From: Priapulus caudatus
Taxonomy: Eukaryota > Priapulida > Priapulimorpha > Priapulimorphida > Priapulidae
DNA length: 61,416 nt
NCBI RefSeq assembly: GCF_000485595.1
Contig: NW_014577258.1
Coordinates: forward strand, 46,478 to 107,893
Direction: 5' to 3'
Shown: positions 27,909 through 41,337 of the stretch, one piece after another
Layout of the letters: every line of letters starts with the position of its first letter
Numbering within the stretch: position 1 is the stretch's first letter
Made by a program: the position numbers and the translations under genes
Notes under the pieces: generated by a model
What the model was told of the DNA's origin: nothing
Database searches by the model: none
Seen by the model: the letters and a program-made list of their open reading frames with translations, nothing else

Positions 27909-28005
27909 CGAGAAAAGAGACGAGATAGAGAGAGAGAACGGAAATATAGGGAGAGAGAACGTGAGAAGAAGAGAGCGAGAGTGAGAGTGAAAGAGAGAGA
28001 GAGAA

Positions 28006-28036
<31 letters not shown>

Positions 28037-29394
28037 AAAGATGAGAGAGAGAGAGATGAGAGAGGAGGGAGAAGAGAGAGAGAGAGAGTAGAGAGAGTGA
28101 TCGCGCTCTTTGCGTCTCTGACTGCACGTCTACCTTTCTGACAGTCCGCGTCCCGAGTTAACCGGCGATCAGCCACCATCGCCGCTTCCTCCGTTCGTCG
28201 AGCAAGTACGGCATCGCCTCCCTGCGAGTGACACACGTCGCTGCATGTCACCCGAAGCTCCCGGCTCACACCGTCGTCGTCCTGCCGCTGCTGTCGGCGC
28301 CGGAAGATTACCAACGGCTCCAATCAGCACGAACATCGCGCATATAGAATATCTCGTCTTACAACTAAACTATATAGAACTATCTCGTCTTAACTACCTG
28401 AAAACTATATAGAACTATCTCGTCTACACTAAATATATAGAACTAATCTCGTCTTACCTAGAGCTATATAGAACTAATCTGCTCTTACACTACCGAACTA
28501 TATAGAACCATCTCGTCTACGTAAACTATATAAAACTATCCGCTAACTAAAGAGTATATGCTCTCTGTTACACCTAGAACTATAGAAGATAAAACTATCT
28601 CGTCTTACACTAGAACTATATATGAAACATCTCGTCTTACACTAGAGCTATATAGAACGATCTCGTTCTTACAACTAAAACTAATAGAACATCTATTCTT
28701 ACACAGAGAACTATATAGACTATCTCGTCTACACTAGACGATATAGACTATCTCGTCTTACACTAGAACTATATAGAACTATCTCGTCTTACACTAGAAC
28801 TATATAGAACTACTCGTCTTACACTAGAGCTATATAGAAACTATCTCGCTTACACTAGAACTATATAGAACTATCTCGTCTTACACTAGAACTATATAGA
28901 ACTATCTCGTCTTACACATATGAACTATATACAGAACTATCTCGTCTTACACTAGAACTATATAGAACTATCTCGTCTTACACTAGAACTAAATACAACT
29001 ATCTCGTCATTACACTAGAATTGTAACTAATATATAACTATCTCCACGTCTTACACATAAAACTATAATAGAACTATCTGTCTTACTAGCAACTATATAG
29101 AATATCTCGTCGTACACTAGAACTATATAGAACTATCTCGTCTTACACTAGAGCTATATAGAACTATCTCGTTTACACTAGACGCTATATAGAACTATCT
29201 CGTCGTACACTAAGCTAAAAGAACTTCTCGCTAATGCTTGTACACTATTGTAACTATGCTTGTAACTAACTAATGCTTGTACACGATTCTAAGCCTAACC
29301 CTATCACCCCTAACCTGAACCCTAACCCGAACAGTACCATAATATTTGTTATATATATAGAGATATATAATATAATAAAATATTATTATATTAT

Positions 29395-29425
<31 letters not shown>

Positions 29426-31159
29426 TATATATACACGCACGTGCCACAACACACACACGCGCGCGGGTTTATTCCTAATATATAGTACAAACATGTCACG
29501 CATAACTTACTGAGTTAGACAGGATGGAAGTGAGCCGAGCAGGAAAACAAAAGCTTCCTGAACTACAGCTGTCGTGTGTGATGCACAGCAACCATGCTCG
29601 ATATATAGATATATAGATAGATACACACAGCCTCACCAGAGCATCACGAGAAACATTTTATTTTCGATTCGAAGTTTCACGTCCACCATTTTCCGTCGAA
29701 GTCGTCTGACAAAAAGTGACATCATTTACAGTCACGTCAAAAAAATGGTCGGTTTTGGAAATCGACGCTGCGTGCTGCCAGCGAGCTACTGCGTGATATT
29801 TACAAACTAGGACGTCGTGAGTTTCCTTCCTGCATGCAGCGACACCAGAGCGATAGTCAGTCAATCCATATCCTGTCCCCACGTTCACTCTCACCCAAGT
29901 ACAGCAACGAATTTTGCGCTTATCCAAACTCTATGCGTGTTATTCAAAACCTATGTGTCCGTAATATATCACATAGTGCAAGTACCGCTGAACTAACACC
30001 AGGTGCACGCCATTGCCAGTTATCACAGGCAACTATTTTTTCATCACCCATGAGGAATCTCTGAATGCCACTACAGATTATACAGCTGTATTGAATTAAG
30101 AATATATTTACGTATCAGTACAAAGGAAACTGCTACCAACAACACAATGTATAAACCGTTAGGTTCCCCCGAATATAGGCATGGTTAAACACCCCCCTTT
30201 CGTGAAGCCCAAAGTAACCACGGTACAAAAAAGTCTGCCCACTTTCACTTTGCTACTTTATTTGTGCTGTAGCGCCAATAGCAAAATGTCTTACTTTCGT
30301 TGCACGTAGGACCGGACCACCCTTCACTACACAGACAAGTTCCATTCGCAGAGCAGGGTGGCATTATTTTCACACATGAGGCAAGCATCTTCCTCTCTTA
30401 CGTAATGCTTCGCCTTCAGAGCTTGAAATCTCTCGTCACCATCGCCTTCCTGTGTCGTTAGCTCAGGGTTTCGAGTGTGTTGTTGCTGCTGTTGTTTTAT
30501 TAGCGTGATGACATAGTTGTTCTTTCGTTAGCTGATGACAGAGTTGTTCTTTCGTTGAGGTGATGACATTACTGTCTACTTTTACTGGTGACAACATTGT
30601 TGCCGTAGCTGTTTCATTGTGACAAACATTGTTGCGTTACATTCAGTGAAGAGATCGTTGCTGTTGTTCCATTTGTTAAGTTATTGTTGGGCTTCTTCTG
30701 GATGCCATTACTGCTGCTGCCATAGGCGATGGTGATGCTGCTGCTATTGCTGAGCTATTTGACGATGCCATTGTGTCTGTTTCATTTAATGACAAAGTCG
30801 TTGCCTTCCATCTGGTAACATAAACACATAAAACATTTCTAGTAAGAAACTGATGATACTTCACGTACCTATTTAGGCTTCACTGAGTGGCGAAGCAAGG
30901 AACTCAAGAGGAAACTTGCTATAGGACATAAAAACATCGGACATAAAATATAGGAATACAATACATAAATATAGTCTGTATACAATTCTTTCACTGGTGG
31001 TAACTATGTAGAAGATATGCATTCGTGTACGCGTTGCCATATCATATTTACCTATCTATAAATCATGAAAATTCACGTATCCTTCAGTAATAGCTGTTAT
31101 ACTACAATACGCGAATATAATATACAAAGTATTAGGTATATACATTGATTCATATGTTA

Positions 31160-31219
<60 letters not shown>

Positions 31220-32485
31220 TATCAGGAGTAAATAATAATAGATATCTATAATAATCTATTATTATTCACTCCTGATATTATTGTATAGATGTGTTCAAAG
31301 TATTACACAATTCCCTGCTTTTTAACACTGCTTAGCACAAAGGTATCCAACTGCACAATTTAAGGCGGTTTTCGAGGTGAACATCACGTACATATATTAC
31401 CAGAAATAAATAATAATAAATTAACTAATTATAACTTCAATAAATTTAATTATAATAATAATTTAAAATCGAATTATCCATAAATAAAATTGGAAAATGA
31501 TACTTGTTCTTGACACCACTATTAGATTAGAAAATATTAAACGAGGCAGTGAACTTCGCGCGTGACTATATGCACTGTATTTGGCAGGAGTCCCCCACCA
31601 GCCGTATATGCATCCTCCGCTGCAGCTGCCTGTAAAGATGTCACAGTCGTCGCCACCCAGCCGGCAACGACACTCGCTCTGACAGTTTCGCCAAACCTCC
31701 CGACGAACACTCTGCCAATAGTAAACGGTAGTCAGTATTCACACTAACACGGTATAGTGTGTCAGGGCGAATCTAGCTTTCAGGAGACGGGGAGGGGTGA
31801 TATTTGAGTGAAGCTTTCAGGAGAGACGGTTGGAGGGCTGATATTTGAGTGAAGGTGTGCGAAAAGCACGCCGTGCTAGGGTGGTCTGAGGCATGCCCAT
31901 CCCACCTGGAAAATTCAGGCAGCTGTGTAGCCACAGCGGAAATCCCCAGTTTCTATCAGCCTACAGACTGACTTTTTATTTTGGCCTTATGTTTACTAGT
32001 ATCATAACATAGTCAGTGCTGAGCGGGAAGGGGGGGGGTGCAACCCCCCTCTAGATCCGCCACTGTGTGTAGTAGCAGTATTCTATCAAAGTGAAGTGAA
32101 AAAATCGTTTTTATTTATTACGACTATTATTATAAAATTATTTGTTTTTATACACTCCTGATACTATGAGGAGTAAAATAATATCAGTAGTAAATAAAAA
32201 CAAATGATTTTATTCACTCCTAGTATAACAAACAATGTTACGCACGCACGCACGACACACACGCACGCACGCACCGCACGCACGCACCACACACGCACGC
32301 CACACCACGCACGCACACCACCACACACACACGACGCACACACGCACACACACACACACACACGCACACACGCACGCACACACGACACCACACACACGCA
32401 CACACACACGCACACACACACACACACACACGCCACACACACACACACACACGCACACACACACGCACGCACACACGCACGCACA

Positions 32486-32530
<45 letters not shown>

Positions 32531-34982
32531 CACACACACGCACCACGCACACACACACACACACGCACAGACACACGCACGCACACACAGACGGACAGAC
32601 GAGCAGCTTCTTACTCTCCAGGCAGTCCCAGCAGTGAAGCCTGACGCGCAGAGGCAGCCGACAGCGCGGGGCGACACAGGTGGAAGTGCTGGCAGCCGTA
32701 GTCAGGCTCATCGGCGCTGCGACCGTCAGACAGCGGTTGGCGCACGCTGCCCGAACCTGTTCGGCGCGACAGCGCTGCGGGAAAACAAGCGCAGGGGAGG
32801 GGTGAGCATGGGACGATCGTGGACGTGTCGCGAGGCAGTCCTGAGACGCCTTGGCGTAGTAATGAGAGAGTCGCGAGGTTTTCGGACAGATTTGAGACAG
32901 CTACGAAAGTATCTTTTGATAATATAGAAATAGATTTGAGACAGCATTGAGACAGCATGAGACCGTCATAAAGATTTAGAAAAAACTTGAACAGATATTG
33001 AGACAGCAGCCATGAGACAATTATAAAAGTTAAAAAAACTTGAGACAGTATTGAGATCTCCATGAGACAGTCATAAAGTTGTTAGAAAAAACTTGAGATA
33101 GTATTGAGACAGTAGTGAGACAGTATTACTGAAGTGATCTACATATTAGTATTTGAACTAGGTTTACTTGAGACAGACTCAGCACACTCATGCAGGAGTC
33201 ACAAGTATAGTCATAGTATAATTTAGTGCATTGTATAATAGTCTATATATATAATATATATAATATAATATATATATATAATATATATAGTCTAGCATAA
33301 GTCTATAAGAGACTATCGACTATGTAAACTACTGAGTTTCAAATCGGCAACGTGACCAGATAACGGCAACCCGTTTCTAACGTGTTCTATTGATCTAATA
33401 TCAGTAGTTACTAGCGTTAACGGTGACAAGATGATCTGCGTGCGCGCGTGTCCGCTGTGCGTCACCTGACCCTAAAAAACGCACAGCGACATCGTCGCCG
33501 CCCGTCTGCGTGTAAACAACCTAGCCTGTCTTCCAAGCACTGAGCACCTGAAACGTCGCGGGGACAGGCAGACAGTCCCTATTTCCATGCACTCTCCGCG
33601 TATAGCACACGCTTGCGCACTCGTTCTCACACTCAGCTCCCAGAATCCACTCCTGCAACCTTAACACACATAACACACACGTACATGTGAAATAATATAT
33701 ATTATATACGTATAGCGTGATATGGCCTTCGCGTAATACGGGACAGCGAGGCCTACATTTTCCAATCGAACCAAGCCAAACTACGAGCGAAAAATGTCAT
33801 GATTCGTGTAGTAACAAGACGATTTCATCGTAGTTCTAATCGACAGTAACTCCATCTAGTAACTCAAACGACAAAAAATTGCTAGATTGCTATCACAACG
33901 AACTTGGTAGTGTTGTTTAACAAATATATCATTTATATAAGAGAGGCGAAAAGTGGAGAGAATATATATATTTTATATATTATTATATATATATAATATA
34001 TTATTATTATATATATACTAATATAGATATATATATACTAGAGCCACTGTATTGCTAACATCATTTTAAGAAAGGCAGCGGTTAGTTTTGGACCTAGATT
34101 TTCCGTTTTGGATTTGAGCATGGTATGGCCCGACTCCTGGACCCGACCAATATATATATTCTAAGAAAAACGAGGGCTTGATCGGGCCGAGCGGCAAAAC
34201 AAACCGTTTTTTTAATAAGGCAACTTTTGCAAAAGGGGCACTTTGCGTGAGAAGGGGGGGGGGAGAGGGTGCGCACCCCCTGCACCCCGACCCTGGATCC
34301 GCCCCTGATTCATATGTAGATATGGTCAGATATGAACGCAATATATGAAGAGCTGATTTCCAAAAGGTGTTAAATCCATTTTGGTCAAAAATGAGTTAGT
34401 ACCATCAAATTACACTAACCATATCTACATCACATATCTACATCATGTGTGATATCCATTTGCATCAAAAGTTGGTATATCCCTTCACGAACAGCCTCCA
34501 AACATTGAGTTTGGTCCCAAAAGGTGTTAAATCCATTAGAAGATATCATCACATTTTTATTTTGGTAATGTTCTCTTTGCATGAAACACAGTTTTTTCAT
34601 TCTAATATTTCAGGTGAATGGTACTTAGCATGAAAACACACCTGAATGAAATCTAATGTACATGATTGATTCTTAATTAATTTTTGTTTTTTAATGAAAT
34701 TTGGATTTACCGAATTTCAGAAAAAAAGCAGGCCTGCGGCAACTGTACGCGGGCTATAGTACTAGAGCTACACATTGTATAAATGTTTCTGTTTGCGGTA
34801 TTACTATGTTACACATATATAGTGGTACCCTTTCGACACTCCCATTACAGTGAATAACCCTTCGACCCAAAAACCTCAGGGATACAGTTAGGGTTAGTGT
34901 TGCCCGTAGGGTCTATGTCTCCCTGACCTCTGTTTGACCTGGCTCGTTTAGCTATTTCTGACTAACCCTAACCCTAACCCTA

Positions 34983-35016
<34 letters not shown>

Positions 35017-38000
35017 TAGTCAGAAATAGCTAAACGAGCCAGGTGAAACAGAGGTCATGGAGACATAGACCTTATCTGCGTTAGTGTTAGTGATAGATTT
35101 ACGGAAGGTTTGCGGTGTGTTTTCCATTTCGAATAAATGCAACACGATAATTGTGCGTAGCGGGTGACGGGGAATGTTACTGTTGCAGTAAGATATTCAG
35201 CACCCTATTTATAGATTTGTGGCCCACATACAATAATTATTGTTGCCCACGTTTGCGAGTATCATCAAGATTTCTACAACCGAGGAAACTCAACCGAGCC
35301 AACTTTCCGATGTTGTACAAATATCCGTGTATCGATCCTTAATAAATGGGCATGAAATTATTTATTCTACTAAATAGGAATAAATGAAACATATGCGGCC
35401 GATTTCTTCGCGTAATTATTGTGGAAATTCGTGTATTTTCTGACCTTCATACTAACGTATATGACTAAACATTCACCTTTTCAGCGTGGCACTTCTTTTG
35501 AAAATGTTCTGTACTCATGGAGTACAGGAAATCACTTAAGATCACAATTAGATTTGAGTAGATTAAACTATTTAAGCTAGTTCGATTTCTACTGCCGTCT
35601 GCATCGTCTTCTTCGTGGGTGTACGGCCCTATATATTCCTCTATATCGGGCAAAATGTTATTTTAATGTATTAAAGCCAATTAACGACGCCTTTTTTACG
35701 ACTGGCTAAAGTATACAAAATATATACAATGTATATATTTATATATACATATCTGCACACATGATATAGGATTGAAATAGATAGAATAAACTAGATATGT
35801 TTATCTAAAAGCTAATATGGTGTCCATGAACTTGTTCACCGCCGACCGTGATTAAACGTGAATGATATATTACATCACAAAGCAATCTTTGCGGTAGCAC
35901 ATAATACTAGGTACACGCGCACACCCTCGGTGAGTGCAACTTTAAATACACATAAACGAAACGTAATGCAATAGTTCCGCCACACCAAGCGATCGTATCG
36001 AATGACAGCGCTATACCCCTTCCAGGTTCGTGGTCTTACAGAAGTAGTCTATACACGAATAGATACGAATAAAAGACCCACGAACCCTTGCCATATGTAC
36101 ATAGATGGGTTCCCGCATCTACGTACGTAGGCCTACGTACCTATTCTCGGGGAAGGTAACTTGAGGGTGACGACAGTCTTACTCCTGCCGTTACGGAGTC
36201 GCTCCCTACAATAGTAAGCACCGAATCGCGCCGCTCCTCCTTTACTCAGCATCATCACCTGTTTCCCCACGACGGGCTTCGCGCGCCTGCAACACGGAGA
36301 AACCTGCGTGAGCGCGGTCACCTGCATATAGCGGACACCTAGCTAGCTGTCTAGGAAGGACGCATTTGGCGTTATCATTAGCTGCGTTCCCACCACGGGC
36401 TTAATGCGTCTGGAAAGGTGGGAGATACGGTGAAACCTGTATTAGCGGTCACTTGTATATACCGGACGCCTGTACATAATATGTAAATGGTCAATATCGT
36501 ATGGTGATACATGGGCAATAGCCAATGGGAACTTCTCATGGTCAATCTCCTATAACAGCGCAATGGCTTTACCTCTCCCCCCACACACAAACACACCGGC
36601 CAAAATATGTTAGCTATGGCCTCGGTTACAGTATAGTTCCCACCTGTGCACGCCCGCGTTTCGGCATAGTTCCCACCTGTGCAAACCCGCGTTACGGCAT
36701 ATTTCCCACCTGTGCACGCCCGCGTTACGGCATAGTTCTCACCTGTGCAAACCCGCGTTACGATAGTTTTCACCTGTGCACGACCACGTTACGGCATATT
36801 TCTCACCTGTGCACAATGCTCGATATATAGATATATAGATAGATACACAGCAGCCTCACCAGCGCATCACGAGAAACATTTTATTTTCGATTCGAAGTTT
36901 CACGTCCACCATTTTTCCGTCGAAGTCGTCTGACAAAAATGTGACATCATTTACAGTCACGTCAAAAATGGTCGGTTTTGGAAATCGACGCTGCGTGCTG
37001 CCAGCGAGCTACTGCGTGATATTTACAAACTAGGACGTCGTGAGTTTCCTTCCTGCATGCTAGCGACACCCCATAGCGGATAGTCGGTCAATCCCATATC
37101 CTGTCCCCATGTTCACTCTCACCCAAGTACAGCAACGATTTTGCGCTTATCCAAACTCTATGCGTGTTATTCGAAACCTATGTGTCCGTATATATCACAT
37201 AGTGCAAGTACGCTGAACTAACACCAGGTGGCGCCGCATTGCAGTTAATTCACAGGCAACTATTTTTTCATCACCCATGAGGAATCTCTGAATGCCACTA
37301 CAGATTATACAGCTGTATTTGAATTAAGAATATGATTTACGTATCAGTACAAAGGAAACTGCTACCAAACAACACAATGTATAAACCGTTAGGTTTCCCC
37401 CGAATATAGGCCATGTTTAAACACCCGCCCTTTCGTGAAGCCCAAAGTAACCTCGGTACAAAAAAGTCTGCCCACTTTCCCGCTTTGCTACTTTATTTGT
37501 GCTGTAGCGCCAATAGCAAAATGTCTTACTTTCGTTGCACGTAGGACCGGACCACCCTTCACTACACAGGCAAGTTCCATTCGCAGAGCAGGTGGCATTA
37601 TTTTCACACAGGAGGCAAGCATCTTCCTCTTCACGTAATGGCTTCGCCTTCAGAGCTTGAAATCGCTCGTTACCATCGCCTTCCTGTGTCGTTAGCTCTA
37701 GGGTCGATGAGGTTGTTGTTGCTGCTGTTGTTTCATTAGCTGATGACATAGTTGTTGTTTCATTAGCTGATGACATAGCTGTTGTTTCATTTAGTGATGA
37801 CATTACTGCTACTTCTACTGATGACAACATTGTTGCCGTAGCTGTTTCATTTGGTGACAACATTGTTGCGGTTACATTCAGTGAAGAGATCGTTGCTGTT
37901 GTTCCATTTGTTAAGGTTATTGTTGTGGGCTCCTCTGCTGATGCCATTACTGCTGCTGCCACAGGCGATGGTGATGCTGCTGCTATTGCTGAGCTATTTG

Positions 38001-39726
38001 ACGATGCCATTGGTGCTGTTTCATTTAATGACAAAGTCGTTGCCGTTCCATCTGGTAACATAAACACATAAAACATTTCTAGTAAAGAAACTGATGATAC
38101 TTCACGTAGCTATTTAGGCTTCACTGATGGTGAAGCAAGGGAACTCAAGAGGAAACTTGCTATAGGACATAAAACATCAGACATAAAATATAGGAATACA
38201 ATACATAAATATAGTCTGTATACAATTCTGTTTCACTGGTGGTAACTTACTGAGAAGATATGCATTTGTGTACCGCGTTGCATATCATATTTAGCTATCT
38301 ATAAATCATGAAATTCACGTATCCTTCAGTATTAGCTGTTATACTACTACCGCGAAGATAACTATACAAAGTATTAGGTATATACATTGTATTCATATGT
38401 TAAATATATATATATATATATATACATATATATATAATATATATATATATATATACATATTATCAGGAGTGAATAATAATAGATATCTATAATAATCTAT
38501 TATTATTCACTCCTGATATTATTGTATAGATGTGTTTATAGTATTACACAATTCCCTGCTTTTAAAACTGCTTAGCAAAGGTATCCAACTGCACAGATTT
38601 AAGGCGGTTTTCGGGTGAACAATCACGTACAATATATTACAGAAATAAATAATAATAAATTAACTAATTATAACTTCAATAAATTTAATTATAATAATGA
38701 ATTTTAAAATCGAATTATCCATAAATAAAATTGGAAAATGATACTTGTTCTTGACACCACTATTAGATTAGAAAATATTAAACGAGGCAGTGTGAACTTC
38801 GCGCGTGACTATATGCACCTGGTATTTGGCAGGAGTCCCCCACCAGCCGTATATGCATCCTCCTGAGAGCTGCCTGTAAAGATGTCACAGTCGTCGCCAC
38901 CCAGCCGGCAACGACACTCGCTCTGACAGTTTGCGCCAAACCTCCCCGACGAACACTCTGCCAATAGTAAACGGTAGTCAGTATTCAACCTAACACGGTA
39001 TAGTGTGTCAGGGCGAATCTAGCTTTCAGGAGACGGGGGGAGGGGGATATTTGAGTGAAGCTTTCAGGAGACGGGTTGGAGGGCTGATATTTGAGTGAAG
39101 GGTGCCGAAGGCACGCCGGTGCTAGGGTGGTCTGAGGCATGCCCATCCCACCTGGAAAATTCAGGCAGCTGTGTAGCCACAGCGGAATCCCCAGTTTCTA
39201 TCAGCCTACAGACTGACTTTTTTATTTTGGCCTTATTTTACTAGTATCATAACATTAGTCAGTGCTGAAGGGGAGGGGGGGGGGTTGCAACCCCCCTCTA
39301 GATCCGCCACTGTGTGTAGTAGCAGTATTCTATCAAAGTGAATGAAAAAATCGTTTTTATTTATTACGACTATTATTATAAAATTATTGTTTTTATACAT
39401 CCTGATACTATGAGGAGTAAAATAATATCAGTAGTAAATAAAAACAAATGATTTTATTCACTCCTGATATAACAACAATGTACGCACGCACGCCGCACAC
39501 ACGCACGCACGCACGCACGCACGCACACACACGCACGCACACACGCAGCGACACACGCTCCACACACAACGCACGCACACACGCACACCACACACACACA
39601 CGCACACACGCACGCACACACACCACACACACACCGCACACACACACGCAAACACACACACACACAACACGCCACACACACACACACACACACGCACACA
39701 CACACGCACGCACACACGCACGCACA

Positions 39727-39783
<57 letters not shown>

Positions 39784-40472
39784 CAGCACACACACACACA
39801 CACGCACAGACACACGCACGACACACAGACGGACAGACGAGCAGCTTCTTACTCTCCAGGCAGTCCCAGCCAGTGAAGCCTGACGCGCAGAGGCAGCCGA
39901 CAGGCGCGGGGCGACACAGGTGGAAGTGCTGGCAGCCGCTAGTCAGGGTCATCGGCGCTGGACCGTCAGACAGCGGTTGGCGCACCGCTGCCCGAACCTG
40001 TTGGGCCGACACGCCTGCGGAGAAACAAGCGCAGGGGAGGGGTGAGCATGGACGATCGTGGACGTGTCGCGAGGCAGTCCTGAGACCGCCTGGGTAGTAA
40101 TGAGAGAGTCGCGAGGTTTTCGGACAGATTTGAGACAGTACGAAAGTGTCTTTTGATAATATAGAAATAGATTTGAGACAGATTGAGACAGCCATGAGAC
40201 GTCATAAAGATTTAGAAAAAACTTGAGACAGTATTGAGACAGCAGCCATGAGACAATTATAAAGTTAAAAAAAACTTGAGACAGTATTGAGATCTCCATG
40301 AGACAGTCATAAAGTGTAGAAAAAACTTGAGATAGTATTGAGACAGTAGTGAGACAGTACTTACTGAAGTGATCTACATTAGTATTTGAACAACACTTAG
40401 AGACAGACTTCAGACACTCATGCAGGAGTCTATAGTATAGTCATAGTATAATTTAGTGCATTGTATAATAGT

Positions 40473-40512
<40 letters not shown>

Positions 40513-41195
40513 AGCATAAGTCTATAAGAGCCTATCGCTATGTAACTACTGAGGTTTCAAATCGGCAACGTGACCAGATAAGCGGCAACCCGTTTCTAAC
40601 GGGTTCTATCTAATATCATGTTACTAGGTTAACGGTGACCAAGATGTCTGCGTTGCGCGCGTGTCCGCCTGTGCGTCACCTGACCCTAAAAACGACAGCG
40701 ACATCGTCGCCGCCCGTCTGCGTGTAAACAACCTAGCTGTCCTTCCAAGCACTGAGCACCCTGAAACGTCGCGGGGCAGAGGCAGAGTCCGCTATCTTCC
40801 ATGCACTTCCGCCGTGATAGCACGCTTGCACTCGTTCTCACACTCAGCTCCCAGAAATCCACTCCTGCAACCTTAACACACATAACACACACGTACATGT
40901 GATATAATATATATATATACGTATAGCGTGATATGGCTTCGCGTAATACGGGACAGCGAGGCTACATTTTCCAATCGAACCAAGCCAAACTACGAGCGAA
41001 AATGTCATGATTCTGTTTAGTAACCAAGACGATTTCATCGTAGTTCTAATCGACAAGTAACCCATCTAGTAACTCCAAACGACAAAATTGCTAGATTGCT
41101 ATCACAACGAACTTGGTAGTGTTTTTAACCAATATATCATTTATATAAGAGAGGGAAAGAGTGGGAGAGAAAAGGACATATATATATTATATATA

Positions 41196-41231
<36 letters not shown>

Positions 41232-41280
41232 TATATATATATCTGATAGATAGATAGATAGATAGATAGAGAGGAGAGAG

Positions 41281-41337
<57 letters not shown>

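Larger units (their letters stand above)
29325..33960. repeat. Repeat block U1, copy B (truncated)
   Basis: Matches 20062-24615 (copy A) and 36817-41170 (copy C). It stops in the TA tract, so Ig2 and the following 2 kb are missing before block U2 begins at 34043. This is the noisiest of the three, with many one-base deletions. Confidence 0.9.
34043..36816. repeat. Repeat block U2, first copy
   Basis: Matches 43059-45780. Contains the end of a MITE, an AT-rich stretch with two repeated blocks of unknown nature (34440-34630, 35465-35653), the MULE-like MITE, the Ig1b exon and the 33-bp minisatellite. Its last unit runs straight into block U1 (copy C) at CTGTGCACA/ATGCTCG. Confidence 0.9.

Noticed and set aside
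28340-29240. CRISPR-like periodicity
   Set aside because: 31-bp units are head to tail with no unique spacers, in a eukaryotic context; a satellite.
34960-34985. Telomere-like CCCTAA repeats (also 29285-29330 and 43977-44000)
   Set aside because: Only three or four units, and two of the sites are the loop of a MITE. Not a telomere.
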